64,000 nt of DNA from Streptomyces sp. NBC_01571. Its GTDB lineage: Bacteria; Actinomycetota; Actinomycetes; Streptomycetales; Streptomycetaceae. The stretch spans positions 6,634,001 through 6,698,000 of the forward strand of contig NZ_JAPEPZ010000001.1 in assembly GCF_026339875.1 (NCBI RefSeq), given 5' to 3'. Shown in pieces: positions 48,995 through 57,802 of the stretch. The notes under the pieces are model-generated. The model did not search any database. It was not told the DNA's origin and saw only the letters and a program-made list of their open reading frames with translations. The position numbers and the translations under genes were made by a program. How positions within the stretch are numbered: the stretch's first letter is position 1; each line of letters begins with the position of its first letter.

Positions 48995-50827
48995 ATGGAC
49001 GTTATGGGGGACAAGGCAACTCTGTTGGAGACAGGGCGTTTTGTGCAGCCTTCGGACCGGGACGAAACGGGTGAGGCCGCCGAGGAGGCACGTCAGCGGC
49101 TCGCCGCCGAATCCGGCGACGTCGAGGCGATGAGCGTCCTCGGAGCGATGCTGCTGCGCCGCGGCGATCTCGACGCGGCCGAGCCCCAGCTGCGTGCCGC
49201 CACCGCCGCGGGTGACCGCGCCGCCGCCAACAACCTGGGTGTCCTCCTGCACCAGCGCGGATACACCGACGATGCCGCGGGATGGTGGCGGATCGCCGCC
49301 GTCGCCGGTTCCGCCGCCGCCGCGCACGCCCTCGGCCGCTACCACCGCGAGCGGGGCGACGAACCCGCCGCCGAGTACTGGCTGCGCCAGTCCGCCGAGC
49401 AGGGCCACGCCCTCGGGGCGTACGCGCTCGCCGACCTGCTGGAGCACCGCGGCGACGTCGGCGCCGAGCAGTGGATGCGGGCGGCCGCCGAGCGCGGGCA
49501 CCGCGAGGCCGCGTACCGGCTGGCGCGCACGCTCGACCGGAAGGCCGTGGACGCGGGCGAAAGGGGCTCCGACAACGGTGTCAGCGGCGTGCTGGGCGTC
49601 ATCGGGGCCGCGGGCGAGGAGGCCGAGCAGTGGTACCGGCAGGCCGCCGCGCGGGGGCACCGGCGGGCCGCGCTGCACCTCGGGGCCATCCTGGAGAAGC
49701 GCGGCGAGCTCAAGGAGGCCGGACGCTGGTACCTGACGTCCGCCAAGGACGGCGAGGCGCGGGCCGCCTGTGCGCTCGGATTCCTGCTGCGGGACGCCGG
49801 TGACACCGACAGCGCCGCCGTGTGGTGGCTGCGGGCCGCACAGGAGGGCGACGGCAACGCCGCGAACGCGCTCGGCGCGCTGCACGCCGAGCGGGGCGAG
49901 ACCCAGACCGCCGAGCGGTGGTACCGGGCCGCGATGGACGCGGGCGACACCAACGGCGCCTACAACCTCGCGCTGCTCTGCGCCGAGCAAGGACGGACCG
50001 CGCAGGCCGAGCAGTGGTACCGGCAGGCCGCGTACGCCGGGCACCGGGAGGCGGCGAACGCCCTGGCCGTCCTGCTGCTCCAGGTCGGCGACGCGGCCGG
50101 CGCCGAACCGTGGTTCTCCAAGGCGGCGGAGGCGGGGAGCGTCGACGCCGCGTTCAATCTCGGGATCCTGCACGCCGGGCGGGGCACCGCAGCCGACGAC
50201 GCCGCGGCGCTGCGGTGGTACGAGCGTGCCGCCGCCGACGGGCACACGGAGGCGGCGCTCCAGGTCGGCATCGCACGGCTGCGGGACGGGGACGAGGGTG
50301 CCGCGGAGCGGCATCTGCGCCGCGCGGCCGGGGGTGGCAGCGCGGAGGCCGCGTACCGGCTGGCCTCGGTGCTCGACGCGCGGCGGCCACCCGCGCCGGC
50401 GCACGAGCTGGGGGAGCCCGCGCACGAGAAGAGCGAATGCGAGGAGTGGTACGAGCGGGCGGCGTCCCAGGGGCACCGGCGGGCGCAGGTGCGGGTGGGG
50501 ATGCTCGCGGCGGCGCGGGGGGACGTGGTCGACGCGGCGCGGTGGTACCGCGAGGCCGCGGAGGCCGGGTCGCGGAACGGGGCGTTCAATCTCGGGCTGC
50601 TGCTCGCCCGGGAGGGGAGTGAGCCGGAGGCCGCGCTGTGGTGGGCCCGGGCGGCGGACGCGGGGCACGGGCGGGCGGCGTTGCGCCTCGCCCTCGTGTG
50701 CGCGCGGCGGGGGGAGCTGGCCGAGGGGCAGCGGTGGGCGGATCGGGCGGTTTCACTGGGGCCGGCGGAGGTGTCCGAGCGGGCGGCCCGGTTGCGGGAC
50801 GCGTTGCGGGAGGAGTTGTCGGCGTAA
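48995..50827 (+). CDS. Sel1-like tetratricopeptide-repeat protein
   Basis: A 610-residue protein made almost entirely of Sel1-like repeats of about 36 residues (typical unit AEQWYRQAAARGHRRAALHL, then GAILEKRGEL). I count at least a dozen. It has no signal peptide, catalytic domain or membrane segment, so it is probably a cytosolic scaffold. ATG at 48995 is used; ATG at 49004 is an alternative. The upstream 250 bp (48741-48994) holds no gene. It is flanked by two identical initiator tRNA genes and followed by a repeat tract. Confidence 0.86.
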   Translation: MDVMGDKATLLETGRFVQPSDRDETGEAAEEARQRLAAESGDVEAMSVLGAMLLRRGDLDAAEPQLRAATAAGDRAAANNLGVLLHQRGYTDDAAGWWRIAAVAGSAAAAHALGRYHRERGDEPAAEYWLRQSAEQGHALGAYALADLLEHRGDVGAEQWMRAAAERGHREAAYRLARTLDRKAVDAGERGSDNGVSGVLGVIGAAGEEAEQWYRQAAARGHRRAALHLGAILEKRGELKEAGRWYLTSAKDGEARAACALGFLLRDAGDTDSAAVWWLRAAQEGDGNAANALGALHAERGETQTAERWYRAAMDAGDTNGAYNLALLCAEQGRTAQAEQWYRQAAYAGHREAANALAVLLLQVGDAAGAEPWFSKAAEAGSVDAAFNLGILHAGRGTAADDAAALRWYERAAADGHTEAALQVGIARLRDGDEGAAERHLRRAAGGGSAEAAYRLASVLDARRPPAPAHELGEPAHEKSECEEWYERAASQGHRRAQVRVGMLAAARGDVVDAARWYREAAEAGSRNGAFNLGLLLAREGSEPEAALWWARAADAGHGRAALRLALVCARRGELAEGQRWADRAVSLGPAEVSERAARLRDALREELSA

Positions 50828-50920
50828 ACCGGCGGCTCCGCCGGTCGGCTCCGCCGGTATACCCGGCCGTGTTCTGGGGATTCGTGGGTAAGTCCCGCCT
50901 GTGCCGGCGGCTCCGCCCGT

Positions 50921-51028
50921 AGAGCCGCCCGTGCCTGGGGGCTCCGCCCGTAGAGCCGCCCGTGCCTGGGGGCTCCGCCCCCAGACCCCCGATCGGCCTG
51001 GACGGCCTCGTCCTCAAGCGCCGGACGG
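50921..51028. repeat. Streptomyces interspersed intergenic repeat
   Basis: gcctgggggctccgcccgta is partly duplicated at about 50934 and 50964, followed by the words cctcgtcctcaagcgccgga and cgggctgg. This combination is a very common intergenic sequence in Streptomyces genomes. It forms imperfect hairpins (ggggctccgcccc). Confidence 0.6.
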
Positions 51029-51200
51029 GCTGGAGATGCGGGCCCGTGCTGGAGATGCCGACCGGCGCTGGAGATGCGGGCCCGTGCTGGAGATGCCGAC
51101 CGGCGCTGGAGATGCCGGCCCGTGCTGGAGATGCCGACCGGCGCTGGAGATGCCGGCCCGCGCTGGAGATGCCGACCAGCGCTGGAAGTGTCGGGCTCCG
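51029..51200. repeat. 19-bp tandem repeat tract
   Basis: GCTGGAGATG begins units at 51029, 51048, 51067, 51086, 51105, 51124, 51143 and 51162, with a degenerate unit at 51181. The exact period is 19 bp, and the variable half alternates between gcgggcccgt-like and ccgaccggc-like. Decayed copies (gctggaaggtg and gtcaggctccg words) continue to about 51480. A 19-bp period breaks any reading frame, so it is not coding. Confidence 0.85.
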
Positions 51201-51576
51201 CTGGGGCTGGAAGGTGCCAGGTTCCGCTGGAGATGCCTGCCGGTGCTGGAAGGTGTCAGGCTCCGGTGGAGAGGCCCAGCCCGTGCTGGTAGGCGTCAGG
51301 CTCCGCCGGAGATTTCCGGCCCGCGCTGGAAGGTGCTGCCAGGTTCCGCCGGCTGCCGGTGGAGAGGCGCCTGCCGGTGCTGGAGGTGCGGCTTCGATGG
51401 AGAGTCGGCCCGTGCCGGAAGACGTCAGGCTCCGCCGGAGAGGCGGCCCGCGCTCGAAGATGTCGGCCGGGCCTTCGCTCGAAGGTGCCGGTTCGTGCTG
51501 GTGGTACCGGTTCCGGGGCCGGTGGAAAAGCGATTTGCGCTGGTCCACCCAGGTGACGTAACGTTCAGTTCAACGA

Positions 51577-51650
51577 CGCGGGGTGGAGCAGCTCGGTAGC
51601 TCGCTGGGCTCATAACCCAGAGGTCGCAGGTTCAAATCCTGTCCCCGCTA
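51577..51650 (+). tRNA. Initiator tRNA-fMet (CAT), copy 2
   Basis: Identical over all 74 nt to the copy at 48627-48700 (anticodon 51611-51613), with the same initiator hallmarks. Its upstream and downstream DNA differs from copy 1, with its own terminator at 51661-51688. It lies 2.95 kb from copy 1. Confidence 0.96.
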
Positions 51651-51660
51651 CTCAAGACTC

Positions 51661-51688
51661 AGGGCCCGGATCTTCTGATCCGGGCCCT
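51661..51688. terminator. Terminator after tRNA-fMet copy 2
   Basis: AGGGCCCGGATC (51661-51672) pairs with GATCCGGGCCCT (51677-51688), loop TTCT. Confidence 0.85.
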
Positions 51689-51773
51689 GAGTGTTTTCCG
51701 GGGGACGCGCGGCAGTGAAAGAGCCCCGGCCGCCCTCTCGGGGGCCGGGGCTGCGGTGCGTGCGGTGCGGAGG

Positions 51774-52193
51774 TCAGTCCGCCGTCGAGCAGTCCGGGCA
51801 CACACCGCGGTACGTCACCTCGACGTCCGAGACCGCGAAGCCGAAGCGCTCGGAGTCCGGGAGGTCCGCCAGCGGATTGCCGCCCGGGTGGACGTCGCGG
51901 ATCGCACCGCACCGGGCACAGACCAGGTGGTGATGCGGACGGTGCGCGTTCGGGTCATAGCGCTTCGCGCGCTTGTCCGTGGCGACTTCCAGCACCTCGC
52001 CGAGCGAGACCAGCTCACCCAGCGTGTTGTAGACGGTCGCCCGGGAGATCTCCGGCAGCTTGGCGACGGCCCGCGCGTGCACCTCGTCGGCCGTCAGGTG
52101 GACGTGATCACCCTCGAGCACCTCGGCCACGACACGTCGCTGTGCGGTCATGCGCCAGCCGCGTCCGCGCAGTCGTTCCAACAGGTCACTCAT
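51774..52193 (-). CDS. catR: Fur-family repressor, CatR-like
   Basis: A 139-residue Fur-family protein. The winged helix is RMTAQRRVVAEVLEGDHVHL, then ISRATVYNTLGELVSLGEV. Metal residues are in HRPHHHLVCARCGAIRDVHP and the final CPDC. It is divergently placed beside a catalase gene, as is the peroxide-responsive CatR of Streptomyces, which represses catA under reducing conditions and releases it on oxidation. A 7-1-7 dyad overlaps the catalase promoter in the shared intergenic region. Confidence 0.83.
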   Translation of the reverse strand: MSDLLERLRGRGWRMTAQRRVVAEVLEGDHVHLTADEVHARAVAKLPEISRATVYNTLGELVSLGEVLEVATDKRAKRYDPNAHRPHHHLVCARCGAIRDVHPGGNPLADLPDSERFGFAVSDVEVTYRGVCPDCSTAD

Positions 52194-52253
52194 GCCGACC
52201 AGCCTAACAGCAGGGGGACCAGATCCCGATCGAGTGTGACTTTGGAAGCCTAT

Positions 52254-52281
52254 TTGACTTAGACATTGTCCATTGTAGGAT
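52254..52281 (+). promoter_or_regulatory. katA promoter with overlapping Fur-type operator
   Basis: TTGACT (52254-52259) and TAGGAT (52276-52281) form a -35/-10 pair with a 16-bp spacer. A 7-1-7 dyad, TTAGACA-T-TGTCCAT (52259-52273), lies between and over the -35 end, so a Fur-family dimer bound there would block RNA polymerase. Confidence 0.65.
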
Positions 52282-52336
52282 CGGCCCGATAGTGGCCGGG
52301 GAACAGGTCCGGGCAGGAATGACGCAGGAGGCGCAC

Positions 52337-53791
52337 GTGACGCAGGGACCGCTTACGACGGAGGCCGGTGCGCCGGTGGCCGACAACCAGAACAGCGAGA
52401 CCGCGGGCGTGGGCGGCCCCGTGCTCGTCCAGGACCAGCTGCTGCTGGAGAAGCTCGCCCACTTCAACCGTGAGCGCATCCCGGAGCGCGTCGTGCACGC
52501 CCGGGGCGCCGCCGCGTACGGCACCTTCACGCTCACCCGCGACGTGTCGCGGTGGACGCGCGCGAAGTTCCTCTCCGAGGTCGGCAAGCCAACCGAGACG
52601 TTTCTGCGGTTCTCGACGGTGGCCGGGAACCTCGGCTCCGCGGACGCGGTCCGTGACCCCCGCGGGTTCGCGCTGAAGTTCTACACCGAAGAGGGCAACT
52701 ACGACCTCGTCGGCAACAACACCCCGGTGTTCTTCATCAAGGACGCCATCAAGTTCCCCGACTTCATCCACACGCAGAAGCGCGACCCGTACAGCGGTTC
52801 GCAGGAGGCCGACAACGTGTGGGACTTCTGGGGGCTGTCCCCCGAGTCCACCCACCAGGTGACCTGGCTCTTCGGCGACCGCGGCATCCCCGCCTCCTAC
52901 CGTCATCTCAACGGGTACGGCTCGCACACGTACCAGTGGAACAACGCGGCCGGCGAGGTCTTCTGGGTCAAGTACCACTTCAAGACCGACCAGGGCATCA
53001 AGAACCTGACCACCGAGGAGGCCGTCCGTCTCTCCGGCGTCGACCCCGACTCCCACCAGCGCGACCTGCGCGAGGCCATCGAACGCGGCGACTTCCCGTC
53101 CTGGACCGTACAGATCCAGGTCATGCCGGCGGACGAGGCGGCGCACTACCGCTTCAACCCGTTCGACCTCACCAAGGTGTGGCCGCACGAGGACTACCCG
53201 CCGATCGAGATCGGCAGGCTGGAGCTCAACCGCAACCCGGAGAACGTCTTCGCCGAGGTGGAGCAGTCGATCTTCTCGCCCGCGCACTTCGTACCGGGCA
53301 TCGGCCCCTCGCCCGACAAGATGCTCCAGGGACGCCTGTTCGCCTACGGCGACGCGCACCGTTACCGCGTCGGCGTCAACGCCGACCACCTGCCGGTGAA
53401 CCGCCCGCGCGCCACCGAGGCGCGTACCAACTCCCGTGACGGCTCCCTGTACGACGGCCGGCACGGGCGCGCCAGGAACTACGAGCCGAACAGCTTCGGC
53501 GGCCCGTTCCAGACGGACCGCCCGCTGTGGCAGCCGACCGCGGACTTCACCGCGGGCACCGGCAACCACGAGGCCCCGGTCCACTCCGGGGACACCGACT
53601 TCGTACAGGCAGGTGACCTCTACCGGCTGATGTCCGAGGACGAGCGGGGGCGTCTGATCGAGAACCTGGCGGGCTTCATCGCCAAGGTCTCCCGTGACGA
53701 GATCGCCGAGCGCGCGATCGCCAACTTCCGTCAGGCGGACGGTGACTTCGGCAAGCGGCTGGAGGCCGCCGTCCAGGCCCTGCGCGGCTGA
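52337..53791 (+). CDS. katA: Monofunctional heme catalase
   Basis: A 484-residue small-subunit catalase that converts hydrogen peroxide to water and oxygen. The catalytic His region is [15 protein letters not shown], the distal Asn region [20 protein letters not shown], and the proximal heme ligand Tyr in [14 protein letters not shown]. The GTG at 52337 is chosen because AGGAGG lies 5 nt upstream; the frame extends to 52292. It is divergent from catR. Confidence 0.93.
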   Translation: MTQGPLTTEAGAPVADNQNSETAGVGGPVLVQDQLLLEKLAHFNRERIPERVVHARGAAAYGTFTLTRDVSRWTRAKFLSEVGKPTETFLRFSTVAGNLGSADAVRDPRGFALKFYTEEGNYDLVGNNTPVFFIKDAIKFPDFIHTQKRDPYSGSQEADNVWDFWGLSPESTHQVTWLFGDRGIPASYRHLNGYGSHTYQWNNAAGEVFWVKYHFKTDQGIKNLTTEEAVRLSGVDPDSHQRDLREAIERGDFPSWTVQIQVMPADEAAHYRFNPFDLTKVWPHEDYPPIEIGRLELNRNPENVFAEVEQSIFSPAHFVPGIGPSPDKMLQGRLFAYGDAHRYRVGVNADHLPVNRPRATEARTNSRDGSLYDGRHGRARNYEPNSFGGPFQTDRPLWQPTADFTAGTGNHEAPVHSGDTDFVQAGDLYRLMSEDERGRLIENLAGFIAKVSRDEIAERAIANFRQADGDFGKRLEAAVQALRG

Positions 53792-53820
53792 TCACCAGCA
53801 CTGGATCGCTTGTCGTCGAC

Positions 53821-53863
53821 GGCGGGCCGGAACTCCTCGGACGACGAGGGGGTCCGGCCCGCC
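53821..53863. terminator. Bidirectional terminator after katA
   Basis: GGCGGGCCGG (53821-53830) pairs with CCGGCCCGCC (53854-53863), and an inner ctcctcg/cgaggg hairpin sits in the loop. It lies between converging genes. Confidence 0.7.
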
Positions 53864-53883
53864 GGTATGGGCGCGGGACCCGC

Positions 53884-54276
53884 TCAGGCCGGTACGCGCT
53901 GCCGGGCCGGTGCCCAGCAGCGGATGATGTCGCGCACCGAGACGATGCCGACGGGGCCGCTGCCGTCGAGCACGATCAGATGGCGGAAGCCGCCGTGCGA
54001 CATCGCCGCCGCGGCCTCCTCCAGGGTCCAGACCGGGGCGGCGAAGACGACCTCGGTGGTGGTGTGGGTGTCGGCGGTCTCGGCGTCGGGGTCCTGACCG
54101 AGGGCGAGCGAGTTGAGGATGTCACGCTCGGTGAGGATGCCGACGCCGCCGGCGTCCTCGTCGAGGACGACGGCGGCGCCGACGCGGCGCGCGGACATCA
54201 GACGGGCCGCCTGGCGGAGGGTGTGTGCCGGGCCGATGGTGAGGACCACCGTGCTCATGGCGTCGCGGACGAGCAT
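53884..54276 (-). CDS. CBS-domain protein
   Basis: A 130-residue protein consisting of a CBS pair: LVRDAMSTVVLTIGPAHTLR, then GVGILTERDILNSLALG; and VVFAAPVWTLEEAAAAMSHG, then GPVGIVSVRDIIRC. CBS pairs bind adenosine nucleotides and act as energy sensors or regulatory subunits. ATG at 54276 has AGGAGG upstream. Binding partner unknown. Confidence 0.87.
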   Translation of the reverse strand: MLVRDAMSTVVLTIGPAHTLRQAARLMSARRVGAAVVLDEDAGGVGILTERDILNSLALGQDPDAETADTHTTTEVVFAAPVWTLEEAAAAMSHGGFRHLIVLDGSGPVGIVSVRDIIRCWAPARQRVPA

Positions 54277-54458
54277 GGAAGGAGCCACCTCCTACGAATC
54301 CGTCGAGCTTGCGAGCGGATTCACAAGTTCACAAGTGGGGGGACTCTCAGAGTCGCAGTTAAAGGGACGGTCAACAAGGGGGCGCGTGCCGTGAGATCGG
54401 GGGCGCCCGGGGGTTACTCAGAAACCCCAGGTCGCCCCGGGGTGCCCAGGAATCCCCT

Positions 54459-55259
54459 TCAGTAGCGCTGGTTCAGGTATCCGAGCATCTCGTCGTGGAG
54501 GATGCCGTTCGAGGCGGCCGCGTTGCCGCTGTGCGGGCCCGGGCGGCCGTCGAGGCCGGTGAAGGAGCCGCCCGCCTCGGTCACCACGATCGCGTTCGCC
54601 GCCATGTCCCAGAGGGAAAGCTCCGGCTCGGCGCAGATGTCCACCGACCCCTCCGCGACCATCATGTACGGCCAGAAGTCGCCGTATCCGCGGGTGCGCC
54701 AGACGGCCTTCGTCAGGTCCAGGAAGCCGTCCAGACGGCCCTGGTCCTCCCAGCCGGACAGCGAGGAGTAGGCGAAGGAGGCGTCGGCCATCCGGGAGAC
54801 CTGGGAGACGCGCAGTCGCGAGGCCGAGGAGAGGCTGCGGCCGGTGAACGCGCCGTGGCCCTTCGCCGCCCACCAGCGGCGGGCGAGCGCGGGCGCGGAG
54901 ACGACGCCGACGACCGGCTGGTAGCCGCCCTCGACGGCTTCCATCAGGGAGATCAGCGTGGCCCAGACGGGGACGCCCCGGACGTAGTTCTTGGTGCCGT
55001 CGATCGGGTCGATCACCCAGCGGCGCGGGCCCGTGCCCTCGATGCCGTATTCCTCGCCGAGGACCGCGTCGCGCGGCCGTGCCCGCTGGAGATGACCGCG
55101 GATGAGCTCCTCGGCGGCCTTGTCCGCCTCGCTCACCGGCGTCATGTCCGGCTTGGTCTCGACCTTCAGGTCGAGCGCCTTGAACCGGTCCATCGTCGCG
55201 GCGTCGGCGGCGTCCGCCAGGACATGGGCCAGGCGCAGGTCATCGCGGTAGTCGGGCAT
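54459..55259 (-). CDS. hisN: Histidinol-phosphatase of the inositol-monophosphatase family
   Basis: A 266-residue IMPase-fold enzyme with the metal-site motifs [31 protein letters not shown] and [18 protein letters not shown]. In Streptomyces an IMPase-like protein of this type supplies the histidinol-phosphate phosphatase of histidine biosynthesis (hisN). Some family members hydrolyse inositol monophosphate, so the assignment depends on genus precedent. ATG at 55259 is clear. About 300 bp to the TetR gene hold no other gene. Confidence 0.8.
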   Translation of the reverse strand: MPDYRDDLRLAHVLADAADAATMDRFKALDLKVETKPDMTPVSEADKAAEELIRGHLQRARPRDAVLGEEYGIEGTGPRRWVIDPIDGTKNYVRGVPVWATLISLMEAVEGGYQPVVGVVSAPALARRWWAAKGHGAFTGRSLSSASRLRVSQVSRMADASFAYSSLSGWEDQGRLDGFLDLTKAVWRTRGYGDFWPYMMVAEGSVDICAEPELSLWDMAANAIVVTEAGGSFTGLDGRPGPHSGNAAASNGILHDEMLGYLNQRY

Positions 55260-55559
55260 GACTGCACCGTATATGGGTCCCTCGGGCCACAGCCAGACGG
55301 CCCGGGGAACAAGCGGGGTCGGACGGGGCGCGCCACGGGGAAGCCGGTGCGGCACGCGTTCTCCGTGTCGCGCCACGGGTGATCGCGGGCGCGCGGTCGT
55401 GCGGGGAGCCGTGACGGACGCCGCCGTACGGCCGGGTGATCGTCGCGGCGCGCGACGCCTCGCGTACGCCCCTCGGCGCCGCCGCGAACCCTTGACAGTG
55501 CCCGTGCACGCGTCAAATCTGAGCTGCAGTGCCGCCCGCTCGCCCCAGGGAGGCGAATG
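55260..55559. other. Intergenic region between hisN and TetR gene
   Basis: About 300 bp of divergent promoter region. I see no gene, no clear terminator and no recognisable riboswitch. ttgacagtg at about 55493 may be the -35 of the TetR gene. Confidence 0.4.
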
Positions 55560-56165
55560 ATGCCTGCAGCGCGGGAATCGCTTCTGGACGCCGCTCACAC
55601 GGCGCTCGCCCGTCGGCCGTGGTCCACGGTGCGGATGGTCGACGTCGCGGCCGTGGCCGGAGTGTCCCGGCAGACGCTCTACAACGAGTTCGGCAGCAAG
55701 GAAGGCCTCGCACGGGCGCTCGTGCGGCGGGAGGCCGACGGTTATCTCGCCGGCGTCGAACGCGCGCTGGCCGCGCACGCGGACGCGCGCGAGCGGCTGG
55801 TAGCGACCGCCGAGTGGACCATGTCGGCGGCACGCGGCAACGCGCTGGTACGGGCCATGCTCACCGGCTGCTGGAGCGAACGGCTGCCCTCGCCGACGCT
55901 CTCGGCGGTGCCGTCCTCGTCCGCGGTGCCCGCGCAACGGCGGGCGGACGGGCCCCTTCCGTCGCCGGCCGACTTCGTCGCCCTCGTGAGAGACCGGGCC
56001 GTCGCGGCGCTCGCCGGTCCCGGCGCGACCCGGGCCGACGCCCTCGAACTGGCCGGATCCTGCGAGCTGGTGACGCGGTTGGCGCTGTCGTGCGTGGCGG
56101 CTCCGCCGGGGGAGGGCGGGGTGACGGACCTGGTGCGGGGCGCGTTGCCCCGGCAGTGGCGGTGA
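55560..56165 (+). CDS. TetR-family transcriptional regulator
   Basis: A 201-residue regulator. The N-terminal HTH is [20 protein letters not shown], then [20 protein letters not shown], and the rest is a helical ligand-binding domain. Of two adjacent ATGs, 55560 has better spacing (6 nt) from AGGGAGG. It faces the SMR exporter gene, which it may regulate, although the genes converge. Ligand unknown. Confidence 0.85.
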   Translation: MPAARESLLDAAHTALARRPWSTVRMVDVAAVAGVSRQTLYNEFGSKEGLARALVRREADGYLAGVERALAAHADARERLVATAEWTMSAARGNALVRAMLTGCWSERLPSPTLSAVPSSSAVPAQRRADGPLPSPADFVALVRDRAVAALAGPGATRADALELAGSCELVTRLALSCVAAPPGEGGVTDLVRGALPRQWR

Positions 56166-56184
56166 AGGTCGCGCCGTACGGTTC

Positions 56185-56244
56185 GGCGTCGCCCTTCATG
56201 ATCGGGCCACCGCGCGGTAGGGCGTCGCCCTTCACGGTCGGGCC
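56185..56244 (+). repeat. 24-bp direct repeat after the TetR gene
   Basis: ggcgtcgcccttcatgatcg (56185 onward) recurs with two changes at 56221-56244 (ggcgtcgcccttcacggtcg), both ending ggcc. The copies are 36 bp apart. Confidence 0.6.
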
Positions 56245-56271
56245 CTGCCCCGGTGCCGGTGGGCGGGCGGC

Positions 56272-56595
56272 TCAGTGGGCCGACCCCGAGAGCTGGAGGC
56301 CGACGACGCCGATGATGACGAAGCTGATCGAGACGATCTTCAGGGTCGACACCAGGTCGCCGAGGAAGATCATTCCGTAGATCGCCGTGCCCGCCGCGCC
56401 GATGCCCGTCCACACCGCGTACGCCGGGCCGACGTCGAGTTTCTTGAGGGAGAGGGTCAGCAGGCCGAAGCTGCCCAGTGCGAAGACGCAGAAGGCGACT
56501 GTCGGCCAGAGTCTGGTGAAGCCGTGCGAGAGCTTCAGACAGACGGCGAAACCGGTTTCGAGCACTCCTGCCACAACGACCAGCAGCCACGCCAT
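56272..56595 (-). CDS. Small multidrug-resistance (SMR) family transporter, SugE-like
   Basis: A 107-residue protein with four transmembrane helices and the SMR active-site glutamate in VVAGVLETGFAVCLKLSHGF. SugE/Gdx members of this family export guanidinium; EmrE members export quaternary ammonium drugs. The AYAVWTGIGAAGTAIYGMIF segment agrees with the SugE type, but I cannot separate the two groups with certainty. The sequence just upstream of its ATG contains ggacaagac, discussed as a possible leader element. Confidence 0.85.
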   Translation of the reverse strand: MAWLLVVVAGVLETGFAVCLKLSHGFTRLWPTVAFCVFALGSFGLLTLSLKKLDVGPAYAVWTGIGAAGTAIYGMIFLGDLVSTLKIVSISFVIIGVVGLQLSGSAH

Positions 56596-56775
56596 GTCTT
56601 GTCCTTCCGCGTCCGCACGTCGACTGCTCCGTCTGGCTCGGATCAGGCCAGCGGTCCCCGAGGGCGCTGGGTGCGATTATGCATTTACCGGGCTGCCGCG
56701 GACGCAAACAACGCGGAGGTCACGAAGGGAACCTCGATCGTCCCGTGCGGGGGGACACGCGTGGGCGTACCGGGA

Positions 56776-57786
56776 TCAGTCGCCCTCCGTGCGTTCGCGC
56801 GTCGCCAGCAGCCGGCGCAGCGAGTAGAGCCGGGCCGGGTCCGCGTGACCGTCGGCCACCCACTGGTCCAGGGCGCAGTCCGGTTCGTCGTGGCTGCACG
56901 CGCGCGGACAGCCCTCGGTGCCGGGTTCGAGGTCGGGGAAGGCGTGGATGACCCGGGACGGGTCCACGTGGTGCAGGCCGAAGGAGCGGACACCGGGGGT
57001 GTCGATGACCCAGCCCTCGCTGCCCGGCAGCGGAATCGCGCGCGCCGAGGTCGTGGTGTGCCGGCCGCGCCCCGTCACCGCGTTGACATGGCCGGTGCTG
57101 CGCCGCCGCTCCAGCGAGACCAGCGCGTTGACGAGGGTCGTCTTGCCGACGCCGGAGTGCCCGACGAACGCCGTGATCTTGCCGTCGAGTTGCTTGCGCA
57201 CCCGCTCCACCGCCGTGCCGCTCTCCAGCTCCTCGCGGCTGGTCACCACGTAGGGCACGCCCAACGCCCCGTACATCTCGAGGAGTTCGTCGGGCGGAGC
57301 GAGGTCGGACTTGGTCAGCACCAGCAGCGGCTCCAGGCCGCCGTCGTACGCCGCGACCAGACAGCGGTCGATCAGCCGCGGGCGCGGCTCGGGGTCGGCG
57401 AGGGCCGTGACGATGGCGAGCTGGTCGGCGTTGGCGACCACCACGCGCTCGTACGGATCGTCGTCGTCGGCCGTGCGGCGCAGTACCGAGGTCCGCGGCT
57501 CGATCCGGACGATGCGGGCGAGGGTGTCCTTCGCGCCGGTCAGGTCGCCGACGAGGGCGACGCGGTCGCCGACGATCGCTGCCTTGCGGCCCAGTTCGCG
57601 GGCCTTCATCGCCATGACCGTACGGTCCTCGACGAGGCAGGTCAGGCGCCCCCGGTCGACGGTGAGGACCATGCCCTCCGCGGCGTCCTCGTGCTTGGGG
57701 CGGATGTTCGTACGCGGCCGGTTGCCCTTGCGGTTCGGCCGCTGGCGGATGTCGTCCTCGTCGGTGTTCTTGCCGTAACGGCGCAT
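56776..57786 (-). CDS. rsgA: Ribosome small-subunit GTPase RsgA
   Basis: A 336-residue circularly permuted GTPase: an OB-fold N-terminus (LTCLVEDRTVMAMKARELGR), the G4 motif LVLTKSDLA before G1 (FVGHSGVGKTTLVNAL), G3 (VIDTPGVRSFGLH), and a C-terminal zinc site (EGCPRACSHDEPDCAL). It matures the 30S subunit. A basic N-terminal extension (IRQRPNRKGNRPRTNIRP) is present. It lies 16 bp downstream of aroA on the same strand, so the genes are probably co-transcribed. Confidence 0.93.
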   Translation of the reverse strand: MRRYGKNTDEDDIRQRPNRKGNRPRTNIRPKHEDAAEGMVLTVDRGRLTCLVEDRTVMAMKARELGRKAAIVGDRVALVGDLTGAKDTLARIVRIEPRTSVLRRTADDDDPYERVVVANADQLAIVTALADPEPRPRLIDRCLVAAYDGGLEPLLVLTKSDLAPPDELLEMYGALGVPYVVTSREELESGTAVERVRKQLDGKITAFVGHSGVGKTTLVNALVSLERRRSTGHVNAVTGRGRHTTTSARAIPLPGSEGWVIDTPGVRSFGLHHVDPSRVIHAFPDLEPGTEGCPRACSHDEPDCALDQWVADGHADPARLYSLRRLLATRERTEGD

Positions 57787-57802
57787 GATCCAGGTCCGCC
57801 CG

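Noticed and set aside
51029..51200. A CRISPR array
   Set aside because: Repeats are directly tandem with a 19-bp period and no unique spacers, and no cas genes are nearby.
48627..51650. An element integrated between two tRNA copies as att sites
   Set aside because: Both tRNAs are complete with their own terminators, and no integrase or mobility gene lies between them.
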